Shown: positions 52,859-62,982 of the stretch, piece after piece
Numbering within the stretch: the stretch's first letter is position 1
How the letters are laid out: every line of letters begins with the position of its first letter
NCBI RefSeq assembly: GCF_028464145.1
Contig: NZ_JAQPCG010000005.1
Location: 186,001-250,000 of the forward strand
From: Maribacter sp. PR1
Lineage (GTDB): Bacteria > Bacteroidota > Bacteroidia > Flavobacteriales > Flavobacteriaceae
Direction: 5' to 3'
DNA: 64,000 bases
The notes under the pieces: model-generated
What the model was told of the DNA's origin: nothing
Seen by the model: the letters and a program-made list of their open reading frames with translations, nothing else
Database searches by the model: none
Translations under genes and position numbers: made by a program

Positions 52859-54547
52859 TTAGTTATTGCCTTTCCATCCCGGTCCACGTACCACCCGGCC
52901 GGGGGTAGCCCCTGTATGTTCACCATTTTTCAATACCTGATCGCCATTTACAAAAACATGTACCATGCCTTCAGCAAATTGGTGGGGTTCATCAAATGTA
53001 GCTTTGTCGATAATGGTGTTGGCATCAAAAATGGCCAAGTCTGCATAATTGCCTGTGGCCAAAGCACCTCGTTTTTTAATCTTTAAATTGGAGGCAGGTA
53101 ATCCGCTCAATTTATAAACCGCTTCTTCTAAAGGAATCACTTTCTCATCACGCACGTATTTGCCTAAAAGTCGGGCTACATTTCCGTAAGCCCTAGGATG
53201 GGGACTGGAATTGGTAAAAGGTTTTACCGGTGCCAAGGAACCTGCATCAGAGCCAAAACTCATGTAGGGCAACGCTATCTGCTTTTTTACATTTTCTTCA
53301 GACATTAAAAAATAAACCGTCCCAACACGACTACTATCTTGAACCACAAGGTCAATTGCCGTTTCTTCAGGACTCGTTCCACGTATACGGGCGACTTCCC
53401 CTAGGGTTTTACCGGTAAGGTGGCGCAGGCTATCATTTCTAAAATCATTTAAAATAAGTTTTTCTGGACTACCGGCAGCAAAATAAAGGTTCTCCCAACC
53501 ATCCCCTTTAGCTTTCATTTCTTCGATTACTTTTTTACGGATGGCCGGGTCTTGTAATCGTTCGGCCCATTTCCCATAACCACCTTCCTGTACCCATGGA
53601 GGCATAGAAGCATCTAAACCTGTGGCTCCTGCCGTGTAATTATACATATCTGTTGTAATCTGAAGGCCAGCTGCTCTAGCGGAATCAATTTTGGCAATGG
53701 CAGATTCCCATTTTCCCCAATTGTCTTTTCCGCCAGCTTTTAAATGATAGATTTCCGCAGGAATATTTGCTTCTTTTGCAATTCGTATCAATTCATCAAT
53801 TGCTTCCAACCAATAGTCGCCCTCACTTCGCATATGGGAAATGTACATGCCATCATGGGCCGATGCGACCTTGCACAATTCAATCAGTTCTTCGGTATCC
53901 GCATAAAAGGCAGGGGCATAAATCAATGAAGAACCGATACCCATAGCTCCCTCTTCCATGGCTGTTTTGGCCAAGGCTTTCATATTTTCCAATTCAGCAG
54001 GGGTGGGAGGTCGGTTCGCTTCCCCTAGTTCATGAACACGTAAAGTGGTAGCGCCTACGAAGGAAGCTACATTGGGAGCAATGCCTCGTTTTTCTAAAAA
54101 TTCTAAATATTCGCCAAGCGTTGTCCATTCAATACGATATTTGACATCTTTTTGGCTACTTTGCTCTAGTTGGCGCATTTCATCGTTTAACGGACCCATA
54201 GACCAACCTTCACCCATAACTTCTAATGTGACTCCTTGACGAATATCACTTTCTGATTTTCCGTCAACAATAAGGGATTCAGTAGCCCAACTAAGCATGT
54301 TTATAAAGCCAGGGGCAACTGTTAGTCCAGTAGCGTCAATTTCTTGGCGACCTTTTGCGTTTTCCAAGTTTCCAACAGCAGCAATAGTATCAGCATTGAT
54401 ACCGATATCGCCCGTAAATATGGGCTGACCGGTACCATCTGCGATTTGACCATTTTTAATGAGCATATCGAAGGTTTCTTGATTGGAGCATCCAATCATG
54501 CAGAAAAACAATATTACATAGGGAAGAAGGTTTGAAAGGATTTTCAC
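52859..54547 (-). CDS. N-acyl-D-amino-acid deacylase-like lipoprotein lacking the HxH motif
   Basis: A 562-residue lipoprotein (CMIGCSNQ, C20) of the amidohydrolase superfamily, closest to D-aminoacylases by FDMLIKNGQIADGTG, EVMGEGWSMGP, SHMRSEGD, AEIYHLKAGG and GSDAGS. Where active enzymes have PGFIDxHxH, this one has PGFINMLSWA (79-88), so both first metal histidines are missing; the later Glu, His and Asp remain. It may use a single metal ion or have another activity. First gene of the unit running to 45131. Confidence 0.87.
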   Translation of the reverse strand: MKILSNLLPYVILFFCMIGCSNQETFDMLIKNGQIADGTGQPIFTGDIGINADTIAAVGNLENAKGRQEIDATGLTVAPGFINMLSWATESLIVDGKSESDIRQGVTLEVMGEGWSMGPLNDEMRQLEQSSQKDVKYRIEWTTLGEYLEFLEKRGIAPNVASFVGATTLRVHELGEANRPPTPAELENMKALAKTAMEEGAMGIGSSLIYAPAFYADTEELIELCKVASAHDGMYISHMRSEGDYWLEAIDELIRIAKEANIPAEIYHLKAGGKDNWGKWESAIAKIDSARAAGLQITTDMYNYTAGATGLDASMPPWVQEGGYGKWAERLQDPAIRKKVIEEMKAKGDGWENLYFAAGSPEKLILNDFRNDSLRHLTGKTLGEVARIRGTSPEETAIDLVVQDSSRVGTVYFLMSEENVKKQIALPYMSFGSDAGSLAPVKPFTNSSPHPRAYGNVARLLGKYVRDEKVIPLEEAVYKLSGLPASNLKIKKRGALATGNYADLAIFDANTIIDKATFDEPHQFAEGMVHVFVNGDQVLKNGEHTGATPGRVVRGPGWKGNN

Positions 54548-54658
54548 AGTCGATTGGTTTGGTTTCGCTGTAAGGTAGTAAATAAATTGATTTTCAATCC
54601 ATTAATACATCCAATTAAAATTTAACCGGCTATGATAAAATAGTCAAGCAAATCAATG

Positions 54659-55351
54659 TTAACAGATCACCTTGGATTCCAATCGATCTTCTTTGATGGT
54701 TCCATTTTGTACATACACATAATAGGAATGATTTTCTTCATTTGAGGAAACCGAGGTATGTACTTTCTCGTCGATAAAATGGATGGCAGAACGGTCGTCA
54801 CACGCATAGCCATCCGTCAATTTTCCGGAAAGTATATTGTTATGGTATAAGGGACGCCGGGAAGTTTCCGAATTATAATGCGGACAATGGCTTTTGTCAA
54901 TGAAAGACATCCCTTTAACTATGCTAAGTTCCTTAGGTCTCGAATCCGTAGTACCGGCGTTGAACCAACAGAGCGAGCCCGCACTGCCACCACCCATGAC
55001 CACTCCATTATCATAGGCCTTTTTGAGCGCTATGTCTATACCTTGGGCCTTCCAAATGGCCAACATATTCAGCGTGTTACCACCGCCCACTATAATGGCA
55101 TCCATTCGGGAAATAATTTCTTCAAAAGTTTCCTTTTGTTCATATGAATTGATCCAAACCTTAAGTACATGTGGTGTAACCGTTAATTGGGAGCAGACTT
55201 CATGAAACGAAGCAATATACTGCTCATCATCTCCACTAGCCGTGGGGATAAAACATAGGTTGGGTAATTCTTTCCCTGTAGCTTTTGCTACATAGTTTAA
55301 AAACGGAACGGTATGCCGTCCACTTCCATAAATGAATAACTGTCTTGGCAT
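54659..55351 (-). CDS. Peptidase S51 / cyanophycinase-like protein
   Basis: A 230-residue protein of the type 1 glutamine-amidotransferase-like fold: FIYGSGRHT start, IIVGGGNTLNMLAIWK and the nucleophile S123 in MGGGSAGSLCW, plus SHCPHYNSE. This matches the peptidase E (dipeptidase E) group, which cleaves Asp-X dipeptides, and its YdjG-like relatives. Cytosolic (no signal peptide). It lies 111 bp upstream of the amidohydrolase gene and 60 bp downstream of the helicase gene; a role in peptide turnover is plausible. Confidence 0.85.
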   Translation of the reverse strand: MPRQLFIYGSGRHTVPFLNYVAKATGKELPNLCFIPTASGDDEQYIASFHEVCSQLTVTPHVLKVWINSYEQKETFEEIISRMDAIIVGGGNTLNMLAIWKAQGIDIALKKAYDNGVVMGGGSAGSLCWFNAGTTDSRPKELSIVKGMSFIDKSHCPHYNSETSRRPLYHNNILSGKLTDGYACDDRSAIHFIDEKVHTSVSSNEENHSYYVYVQNGTIKEDRLESKVIC

Positions 55352-55411
55352 TATTTCACTTTATATGCCAAATATACTTACTTCAGTGAGATGATGGGTC
55401 TTAGTAAATGA

Positions 55412-56725
55412 CTAGGAATTGGAACTTCTACTGCCTTTTGGTTTACTTCCTCGAAACTTCGAAGTGCCGGAGCTATTCCTGTTTTTATTTCTGTTTTTGT
55501 TCCGGTTCCGATTTTTGTTTCTATTGGAATTGGAAGAATTGTTTGGCTTCGGCCTATTTTGTGTTTCCGCCACATTACTTTCGGAATCATCGCTTACGAA
55601 TTGATGTTCGGGCATTCGAGGAACAGATTGCTTTATCAGCTTTTCAATGTCTCGGAGGTAGGGTCTTTCGTCCTTATCGCAGAACGACAATGCGATACCG
55701 CTGGCATTTGCCCTTCCTGTCCTACCAATTCTATGCACATAGGTTTCGGATACGTTGGGAAGGTCGTAATTTACAACCAAGGAAAGTTCGTCCACATCAA
55801 TGCCCCGGGCCGCGATATCGGTAGCTATCAAAACCCTTAGCTTACCATCTTTAAAATCACCCAAAGCCTTTTGTCTGGCGGTTTGCGACTTATTACCGTG
55901 GATGGCGGCAGATTTAATCCCAGCTTGGGCTAATTTCTTTACTATTTTGTTGGCACCGTGTTTTGTTCTAGAAAACACCAGGACCGAGTCCTTGGGTCGT
56001 TCGTTCAGTAAATGCACCAAAAGCTTGGGTTTGTTCTGCTTGCTTACAAAGTAAACACCTTGTTCCACTTTTTCCGCCGTGGCCTGCTCCGGTTTAATGG
56101 TCACGCGTTCAAAATCACCTAACATAGATTTGGACAGCTGAACGATGGCTTGTGGCATGGTTGCTGAAAAGAAAAGCGATTGCCTTTTGGCAGGTAGTTT
56201 AGCTATAATCTTCTTCACATCATGAATAAAGCCCATATCTAGCATTTGGTCGGCTTCGTCGAGCACAACAAATTCAAGGTCCCTGAAAGAAATATAACCT
56301 TGGCTCATAAGATCCAAAAGTCTCCCCGGGGTGGCAATTAGGATATCCATACCACTTTTAAGAGCATTCACTTGTTTACCTTGCTTAACACCTCCAAAAA
56401 TCACCGTATTTCGTAATCCGGTATATTTTCCATAGGCCGTCATGCTTTCTCCAATTTGAATGGCCAGTTCCCGTGTGGGTGTTACGATCAAGGCTTTTAC
56501 TTTTCTTGATTTCTGATTAAGGCTAATACTCTCGTATAAATGGTGAAGGATGGGAATTCCAAAAGCTGCGGTCTTTCCGGTACCGGTTTGGGCTACACCT
56601 AATAAATCTTTTTTATTTAATAATATGGGTATTGCTTGTTGTTGTATTGGGGTAGGGTGGGTATATCCTTCGGCTTCTACGGCCTTTAGAATGGGTTCGG
56701 CTAAGCCGAGTTCTTTAAATGTCAT
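55412..56725 (-). CDS. rhlE: DEAD-box RNA helicase, RhlE type
   Basis: A 437-residue ATP-dependent RNA helicase: Q motif (PTPIQ, Q28), Walker A AQTGTGKT (45-52), PTRELA, DEAD (156-159), SAT (187-189), [11 protein letters not shown] and HRIGRTGR. The tail (about 385-437) is low-complexity and rich in Asn, Arg and Lys (NRNKN units), a probable RNA-binding tail as in other RhlE proteins of Bacteroidota. Roles in ribosome assembly and cold growth are known for the family. Probably single-gene. Confidence 0.93.
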   Translation of the reverse strand: MTFKELGLAEPILKAVEAEGYTHPTPIQQQAIPILLNKKDLLGVAQTGTGKTAAFGIPILHHLYESISLNQKSRKVKALIVTPTRELAIQIGESMTAYGKYTGLRNTVIFGGVKQGKQVNALKSGMDILIATPGRLLDLMSQGYISFRDLEFVVLDEADQMLDMGFIHDVKKIIAKLPAKRQSLFFSATMPQAIVQLSKSMLGDFERVTIKPEQATAEKVEQGVYFVSKQNKPKLLVHLLNERPKDSVLVFSRTKHGANKIVKKLAQAGIKSAAIHGNKSQTARQKALGDFKDGKLRVLIATDIAARGIDVDELSLVVNYDLPNVSETYVHRIGRTGRANASGIALSFCDKDERPYLRDIEKLIKQSVPRMPEHQFVSDDSESNVAETQNRPKPNNSSNSNRNKNRNRNKNRNKNRNSSGTSKFRGSKPKGSRSSNS

Positions 56726-56813
56726 AATTTTTTATAAGCCGCAAAGGTATGCTTATTTGTTTTAGCATGTTACCGGTGTTACCCGCAATGGCACAATTTA
56801 TCTTAACCTGCAC

Positions 56814-58379
56814 TTAAATTCCTGCAGCAGCTGCCTCCGCACATCGTTCCCCATCCATAGCGGCCGAAACAATACCACCGGCATAACCGCCACCTTCTCC
56901 ACAAGGGAACAATCCTCTTATTTCAATGTGTTCCAAATTTTTATTTCGTGGGATGGTCACGGGGGAGGAAGTTCTGGATTCCACACCCACGATATTTGCC
57001 TCAGCGGTATAATAGCCATGCATTTTTTTACCAAAGACCTTGAATCCAGCACGCAAGCGACTGCCGATGAGTTTTGGAAGTAAGGAATGCAAGGGTGCCG
57101 ATTTCAGCCCAGGTTGATAAGAAGTGGGGTTTAAATCATTTGATATGCGACCTTCAACAAAGTCTGTTAATCGCTGTGCCGGAGCTGTTTGCGACCTTCC
57201 TCCTGAAGTAAAAGCTAAGCGTTCCAAATCTTTTTGATATTCAAGTCCTTTTAATGCCTCAAAGCGCTCATACTTGGGAATGTCCTGATTCACATTAATT
57301 TCAACAACAATACCGGAATTGGCAAATTGATTGTTACGTTTAGAGGGCGACATACCGTTCACCACTACCTCACCCGGGGCGGTTGCAGCCGGTACTATGA
57401 AGCCACCGGGACACATACAGAATGAATACACGCCTCGACCTTTAACCTGTTCCACCAAACTATAGGAGGCAGCGGGAAGCAACTCATTTCTTTGACCGGA
57501 ACAGTGGTATTGGATATTGTCGATAATTTCTTGGGGGTGTTCTACCCGAACGCCCATCGCGAAGCTTTTCGCCTCCAAGGTAATTTTCTTTTTGTGAAGC
57601 AGTTCAAAAATGTCGCGAGCGGAATGCCCGGTGGCTAAAACAACCCGTGTTACCGGAACTTCATTCTGATTTTGCAGAATAACGGAAACTATTCGATTAT
57701 TCTTAATAATGAAGTCGGTCACCCTAGTATTGAAATGTACTTCACCACCATATTTCAGGATAGTTTCCCGCATGTTTTGTACAATTTTGGGCAATTTGTT
57801 CGTACCGATATGCGGATGGGCATCAATGAGTATATCCTCTTTCGCACCGTGATGGACAAGGCTTTCAAAAATACGTCTCACGTCGCCCCGTTTTAAGCTA
57901 CGGGTGTAGAGCTTACCGTCCGAGTAGGTGCCCGCACCCCCTTCACCAAAGCAGTAATTCGAATCTTCGCCTACTACATGGTCCTGATTAATGGCCTTGA
58001 GGTCACGTCTGCGATCCTGTACATTTTTACCGCGTTCAAAAACAATAGGCTTATAACCAAGTTCCAGACAGCGAAGTGCCGCCCACATTCCTGCGGGACC
58101 AAATCCTATGATATGAATAGGTTTGGCTTTGGAAACATCTCGATAGTCAAATTTATATTCGGTTTTATCCAAGGCTTCGCCCTTCTTATAAACCGCTAAT
58201 TTATAATTAAAGTAAATGGTGGGTTTACGCGCATCGATGGATTTTCGAAGTATTTTAAAGTTGAATTCGGTAACGGACAACCCCAAACGATGGGCTATTT
58301 TCAGCTGTAGTACGCCTTTTTCTTCTTTGACTTCCTCAACCTCCTTTAAGCTAACCCGCAATTGCATGTTTCTGACCAT
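56814..58379 (-). CDS. FAD-dependent dehydrogenase (COG2509 type)
   Basis: A 521-residue flavoprotein: a small N-terminal domain (about 1-80; MQLRVSLKEVEEVKEEKGVLQL), the dinucleotide motif GFGPAGMWAALRCLELG, the conserved GEGGAGTYSDGKLYTRS segment, MGVRVEHPQEIID, and GEGGGYAGGIVSAAMDG near the C-terminus. COG2509 proteins are related to flavin oxidoreductases but have no assigned reaction. The start at 58379 (MVRNMQLRV) was chosen: a frame open to 58529 would add 50 unfitting residues and overlap the AraC gene. It lies 31 bp after the AraC stop. Confidence 0.87.
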   Translation of the reverse strand: MVRNMQLRVSLKEVEEVKEEKGVLQLKIAHRLGLSVTEFNFKILRKSIDARKPTIYFNYKLAVYKKGEALDKTEYKFDYRDVSKAKPIHIIGFGPAGMWAALRCLELGYKPIVFERGKNVQDRRRDLKAINQDHVVGEDSNYCFGEGGAGTYSDGKLYTRSLKRGDVRRIFESLVHHGAKEDILIDAHPHIGTNKLPKIVQNMRETILKYGGEVHFNTRVTDFIIKNNRIVSVILQNQNEVPVTRVVLATGHSARDIFELLHKKKITLEAKSFAMGVRVEHPQEIIDNIQYHCSGQRNELLPAASYSLVEQVKGRGVYSFCMCPGGFIVPAATAPGEVVVNGMSPSKRNNQFANSGIVVEINVNQDIPKYERFEALKGLEYQKDLERLAFTSGGRSQTAPAQRLTDFVEGRISNDLNPTSYQPGLKSAPLHSLLPKLIGSRLRAGFKVFGKKMHGYYTAEANIVGVESRTSSPVTIPRNKNLEHIEIRGLFPCGEGGGYAGGIVSAAMDGERCAEAAAAGI

Positions 58380-58410
58380 ACAGGCAAAATTACTCGAAAT
58401 AAAATGATAG

Positions 58411-59280
58411 TTAGCGTGGACCGAACTCCTTTTTGTAGGCAGTGGGCGTTCTGCGGGTATTCGCCTTAAATTGCTTGTTGAAATTGGATAAGGTTTGGAA
58501 ACCACTTTCGTAACAGGCCTGTGAAGCATTCATATTATGGTCTAGTAAAAGCTTACAGGCATGGCCGATCCGAATTTCACTGACAAATTCGGAAAAAGTT
58601 TTGTTGGCATGGACCTTAAAGTACCTACTGAAGGAGGTTGGGGTCATATTGGTCAATTCGGCCAACTCCTCTAAGGCTATTTTTCTCTGGAAGTGTTTCA
58701 TGACATAGTCATACACCTTGTTCATACGCTCTGTATCCCCTTGTTTAAGTGAGTTTATATATCCTGGGCTTGCCAATACCTCCATTTCTTTAGTCTCGCT
58801 CAAGAGGTTTAATATTCTTAAGAGCTCCAAAACGCGTTCCAATCCTTCCAATTGAAGCAAATTCTGCATTAATGTTTTGATTTCCTGGGATGTGTCTCCA
58901 TTAATAAGTAACCCCCTAAGGCTTTTGTGAAAAAGTTGGTTCAGCTTAAGTCCCTCTTCTTTGTGCAAAAGGTGTTCCCCTAAAAAATTTCCATTGAAAT
59001 ACACAACTATCCCTTCAGAATAGGCTTTATGGCTAGGTAATTGGTTGTCAAAGTCACTTTTCCATAAATGGGGCAGATTAGGCCCTGTAAAGGTTATTTC
59101 TCCTTCCTTGTAGGGCCGAATACTATCACCAATAAACTGTGTGCCCCTTCCCTTTAGGACCAGAAATAACTGATATTCTTGATGAAAATGCCAATTAGGG
59201 TCGAACAGCGGTTGTTTCAACGCTTTGGCGACCAAGGCATGGGATTCGGGAATTGGTGATTTTTCTAACGCTAATTTCAT
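58411..59280 (-). CDS. AraC family regulator with cupin sensor domain
   Basis: A 289-residue regulator: N-terminal cupin (about 20-110; WHFHQEYQLFLVLKGRGTQFIGD) and C-terminal double HTH (about 190-289; IALEELAELTNMTPTSFSRYFK, ACYESGFQTLSNFNKQFK and TPTAYKKEF). The layout fits sugar-responsive activators. It is divergent from the ThuA/dehydrogenase operon with 174 bp between starts and is the likely regulator of it. The start at 59280 (MKLALEK) was chosen over a frame from 59325 with an odd MFFFRKN lead. Confidence 0.9.
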   Translation of the reverse strand: MKLALEKSPIPESHALVAKALKQPLFDPNWHFHQEYQLFLVLKGRGTQFIGDSIRPYKEGEITFTGPNLPHLWKSDFDNQLPSHKAYSEGIVVYFNGNFLGEHLLHKEEGLKLNQLFHKSLRGLLINGDTSQEIKTLMQNLLQLEGLERVLELLRILNLLSETKEMEVLASPGYINSLKQGDTERMNKVYDYVMKHFQRKIALEELAELTNMTPTSFSRYFKVHANKTFSEFVSEIRIGHACKLLLDHNMNASQACYESGFQTLSNFNKQFKANTRRTPTAYKKEFGPR

Positions 59281-59401
59281 ACTTCGTTTTGGATAAGAGA
59301 TTTGGTTTTTACGAAAAAAGAACACTTATTTACCAGTAAAAATACTGTTTTGTTTTTAAATATGACAAAATACAGTCAGTATGGGATAAATGAAAGGAAT
59401 T

Positions 59402-59416
59402 TAATTTGTCAAATTA
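59402..59416. promoter_or_regulatory. Dyad in the AraC / sugar-operon intergenic region
   Basis: TAATTTG-T-CAAATTA is a perfect 7-1-7 inverted repeat 38 bp before the ATG at 59455. It is a candidate operator or activator site for the sugar operon; AraC proteins more often bind direct repeats, so another regulator is possible. Confidence 0.35.
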
Positions 59417-59454
59417 TGATTAAAATTGGTACTTAATTTAATATCTGGCATTTT

Positions 59455-62400
59455 ATGAAGACGTTTTATAAGATATGTGCAGTATTGTTTGGTGTTTTTA
59501 TACTGATAACTAGCTGCAAATCGGAAAAGAAGGAAAAGGCATTTAAGGACGATGCTCCCCGAAGAATAGAAATGTTATTTCTGGGGCATTCCATTGAACA
59601 TCACAATTCTGGTGCGTATTTCCCCATACTGGCTTCGGCCTTAACCAAGGATGGCATCAATATTACGTATACGGAAGATGTGATCGACTTAAATCCAGAG
59701 GAATTATCATTTTACGATGGACTGATAATTTATGCCAATCATGAAGAGATAACAGACGCACAGGAAAAAGCCTTATTGGATTATGTTCGTGAAGGCCATG
59801 CGTTTATTCCTATTCATTCGGCCAGTTTTTGTTTTAAAAATTCACCCGAATATATAGACTTGGTAGGGGCTCAGTTCATGAGTCACGAGACAGGTACATT
59901 CACGGCTGAAATTGTAGATAAGGAGCATCCAATCACAAAGGATTTAAAACCTTTTGAAACATGGGACGAAACCTACGTACACGATAAAATTGCGGATGAT
60001 ATTCAAGTTTTAATGGAACGTGTGGAGGGTGACCATAGGGAACCATGGACCTGGGTTAAGAATTATGGGGAAGGAAAAGTGTTCTACACCGCCTATGGAC
60101 ACGATGAGCGCACTTGGAACCACCCTGGTTTCCAAAATTTGGTTAAGGAGGGAATTCTTTGGGCCGTTCCAGAAAAAGCAAAGGAAAATTGGATGGCTTT
60201 CGCCACTGATATTCCTACTTTGAAATATGAGGAAAGGGAAAATATTCCTAATTATGAGAAAAGGGACCCCGCTCCTAAGTATCAATTGCCCTTATCTCCT
60301 GAAGAATCCCAGAAATTCATTCAGGTGCCCGCTGGCTTTGAAGCCGAATTATTTGCATCGGAACCGGATATCATAAATCCTATTGCCATGAACTGGGATG
60401 AAAAAGGCCGTCTTTGGGTGATTGAAACGGTTGATTATCCGAATACCGTACGAAACGATGATAGTATAGGCGATGATAAAGTAAAAATTTTAGAGGACAC
60501 TGATGGTGATGGTAAGGCCGATAAGGTCACTGTCTTTGCAGATAAACTGAATATCCCTACCAGTTTTGCTTTTTACAATGGCGGTATCGTAGTTTCCCAA
60601 GCACCGGAATTCATCTTTTTAAAGGATACGAACGGGGATGACAAGGCAGATGTTCGGGAGACCCTAATAGAAGGCTGGGGTACTTTTGACACGCATGCAG
60701 GCCCTTCCAATTTGCAATATGGTATAGACAATCAATTATATGGGGTAGTGGGCTACTCTGGATTTGAAGGTCAGATTTTTGGAACCGATTTTAAATTTAA
60801 CCAAAACGTGTATAGGTTCAATCCTAAAAAAAACACCTTTGAAGTATTGACAAATACCTCTAATAATACGTGGGGATTGGGATTGACCGAGGATAATTCA
60901 ATCTTCGCATCCACTGCAAACAATACGCACAGCGTTTTTGTAGGTATACCCAATGCCAATTTCACCCATGTAAAAGGAATAGGAACGGATGGTAGTGCCA
61001 AAATAGACGGTCACTATGACATGCAACCCATTACGCCCAATTACAGACAGGTCGATGTTTTTGGCGGCTTTACGGCCGCTGCCGGACATCATTTTTATAC
61101 CGCTAGGGAATATCCAGAGAAATATTGGAACAAGATAGCTTTTGTATGCGAGCCTACGGGCGGCTTGGTACATCAAGCAAGAATCGTAAAGGATGGCGCA
61201 GGATACGTAGAACAAGATGCCGGTAATCTTTTTGCCTCCGCGGATGAGTGGAGTTCCCCTGTCGAAGCTAAAGTGGGTCCTGATGGTGTGGTATGGGTGG
61301 CAGATTGGTACAATTTTATCGTACAGCATAACCCAACACCTAATGAGGATAGGGGAGGTTATGATGCAGAAAATGGGGATGGAAATGCCTATGTGAATCC
61401 ATTACGTGATAAGTCCCACGGAAGAATTTATAGGATAGTTCCTAAGTACGGTTATGACTATGAACCGATGCAATTATCCAAGGAAGACCCAGATGCTTTA
61501 ATAAAGGCCCTGAGCAACGATAATCAATTTTGGAGATTGACCGCTCAACGTCTTTTGGTGGAACGAGGAGAAACCGATGTTTTGAATGACCTGTATAAAT
61601 TGGCGAATACAAAAGAGGTTGACAGCGAAGGCTTGAATAATGCCGCGTTACATGCACTTTGGACGATTGATGGTTTAGGAGCTTTGGAATCGGACAGTAA
61701 TGCCCTTGGGGTGGTGAAAGGAGCGCTGTACCATAAGGCTGCAGGCGTTCGTAAAGCGGCCATTCAGTTATTGCCTCGAAATGATGATTCTGACGATGCC
61801 TTGTTTAAGGCGAATACCCTGAACGATCGCGAACCGAATGTACAGCTAGAGGCGCTGCTTTATTTTTCAGAAAGGCCGTCATCGCAAAAAGTCGGTTCCT
61901 TGCTCTATGATTTGGGTAGGAACGAAGCTGTTTTAAACGATGAGTGGATGTTCAAAGGAATATATACTGCATCCGCACAACATAATGATGGGTTTTTAAA
62001 CGCCTTTAACAAAGACAACCCAACGTATAAAATGCCTGTTGCAACTACTAGTGATATGGGAGTAATGGATTACAATGATTCGGATTGGGAAACTATGGAT
62101 TTACCGCAATACATAGAGGACGCAGGATTGGATATAGACGGGGTTATCTGGTTTAGAAAAGAAATCTCTTTACCATCATCGGCCTCGGATAAAGTAGGTA
62201 CAATTTCCTTGGGACCCGTTGATGATTCCGATGTAACGTATATTAACGGAATCGAAGTTGGAAGCATGGCGGCCAGTTATAAATCCATGCGAAGATATGA
62301 TATTCCAAAAGGCGTATTAAGAGCAGGGAAAAATGTAATTGCTGTACGCGTGGACGATACAGGGGGTGAAGGCGGAATTTATGGTAGAAGTTGGTCTATG

Positions 62401-62958
62401 AACATCAGGGTTGGTGAAGAAAGGTACTCATTGGCCGGACCCTGGAAATATAAAGTGGAAAAGAATTATTCCAGTAAGGTGGCAAAGACATATACAGAAG
62501 CGGATTTTGCAGTATTGCTCATGAAGAACTATGGAAGTGAAGGTGGTGTCTCTTCTGAAATGACGGATGAAGATTTTTCCAATGCGAAAAAAATCGTTAT
62601 AAAAACAATAACGAATGAAATGAAATATGACGTTACCAAGTTCGAAGTGAATGCTGGAGAACAGGTAGAATTGGTGTTGGAAAACCCTGATTTTATGCAA
62701 CATAACCTCATTATAACCAAACCAGGTAAAAAGGAAGCGGTAGGTGCAGCGGCGGATAAAATGGCAGCGGACCCAGATGCGGCGGAACTCTTTTATATTC
62801 CACAAACAGATGATGTATTATTCGCAACTCCGTTATTGAATCCAAACGATACCTATTCATTAAAATTTACGGCACCAACAACACCTGGCGAATATCCGTT
62901 TATATGTACGTTCCCCGGTCACTGGAGAATTATGCAGGGGGTAATGGTCGTTAAATAG
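59455..62958 (+). CDS. ThuA - PVC-type dehydrogenase - HEAT - jelly-roll - cupredoxin lipoprotein
   Basis: A 1167-residue lipoprotein (ILITSCKS, C21) with five parts: a ThuA-like domain (about 36-250; GHSIEHHNSGAYFP), a PVC-type membrane-bound dehydrogenase propeller (about 280-660; VPAGFEAELFASEPDI, MNWDEKGRLWVIETVDYPN), HEAT-like helices (about 670-840), a galactose-binding-like jelly roll (about 865-1000; YNDSDWETMDLP) and a C-terminal azurin-like cupredoxin with type 1 copper ligands H1083, C1151, H1156 and M1160. There is no CxxCH haem motif. It probably oxidises a sugar outside the cytoplasm and passes electrons to its own copper domain. First gene of the sugar operon. Confidence 0.9.
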   Translation: MKTFYKICAVLFGVFILITSCKSEKKEKAFKDDAPRRIEMLFLGHSIEHHNSGAYFPILASALTKDGINITYTEDVIDLNPEELSFYDGLIIYANHEEITDAQEKALLDYVREGHAFIPIHSASFCFKNSPEYIDLVGAQFMSHETGTFTAEIVDKEHPITKDLKPFETWDETYVHDKIADDIQVLMERVEGDHREPWTWVKNYGEGKVFYTAYGHDERTWNHPGFQNLVKEGILWAVPEKAKENWMAFATDIPTLKYEERENIPNYEKRDPAPKYQLPLSPEESQKFIQVPAGFEAELFASEPDIINPIAMNWDEKGRLWVIETVDYPNTVRNDDSIGDDKVKILEDTDGDGKADKVTVFADKLNIPTSFAFYNGGIVVSQAPEFIFLKDTNGDDKADVRETLIEGWGTFDTHAGPSNLQYGIDNQLYGVVGYSGFEGQIFGTDFKFNQNVYRFNPKKNTFEVLTNTSNNTWGLGLTEDNSIFASTANNTHSVFVGIPNANFTHVKGIGTDGSAKIDGHYDMQPITPNYRQVDVFGGFTAAAGHHFYTAREYPEKYWNKIAFVCEPTGGLVHQARIVKDGAGYVEQDAGNLFASADEWSSPVEAKVGPDGVVWVADWYNFIVQHNPTPNEDRGGYDAENGDGNAYVNPLRDKSHGRIYRIVPKYGYDYEPMQLSKEDPDALIKALSNDNQFWRLTAQRLLVERGETDVLNDLYKLANTKEVDSEGLNNAALHALWTIDGLGALESDSNALGVVKGALYHKAAGVRKAAIQLLPRNDDSDDALFKANTLNDREPNVQLEALLYFSERPSSQKVGSLLYDLGRNEAVLNDEWMFKGIYTASAQHNDGFLNAFNKDNPTYKMPVATTSDMGVMDYNDSDWETMDLPQYIEDAGLDIDGVIWFRKEISLPSSASDKVGTISLGPVDDSDVTYINGIEVGSMAASYKSMRRYDIPKGVLRAGKNVIAVRVDDTGGEGGIYGRSWSMNIRVGEERYSLAGPWKYKVEKNYSSKVAKTYTEADFAVLLMKNYGSEGGVSSEMTDEDFSNAKKIVIKTITNEMKYDVTKFEVNAGEQVELVLENPDFMQHNLIITKPGKKEAVGAAADKMAADPDAAELFYIPQTDDVLFATPLLNPNDTYSLKFTAPTTPGEYPFICTFPGHWRIMQGVMVVK

Positions 62959-62982
62959 TATCCAAGGTTTAGCAAGTGAGAA

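Noticed and set aside
55408..55824. 138-residue + strand frame over the helicase tail
   Set aside because: Its Cys/Tyr/Phe-rich sequence (CFYFCFCSG) is the antisense of the Asn/Arg/Lys-rich helicase tail; no independent gene features.
58380..58529. N-terminal extension of the FAD dehydrogenase frame
   Set aside because: The extra 50 residues do not look like the family and overlap the upstream AraC gene; MVRNMQLRV at 58379 is the natural start.
59455..62958. Haem c domain in the PVC-type dehydrogenase
   Set aside because: No CxxCH motif is present; the C-terminal domain reads as a cupredoxin.
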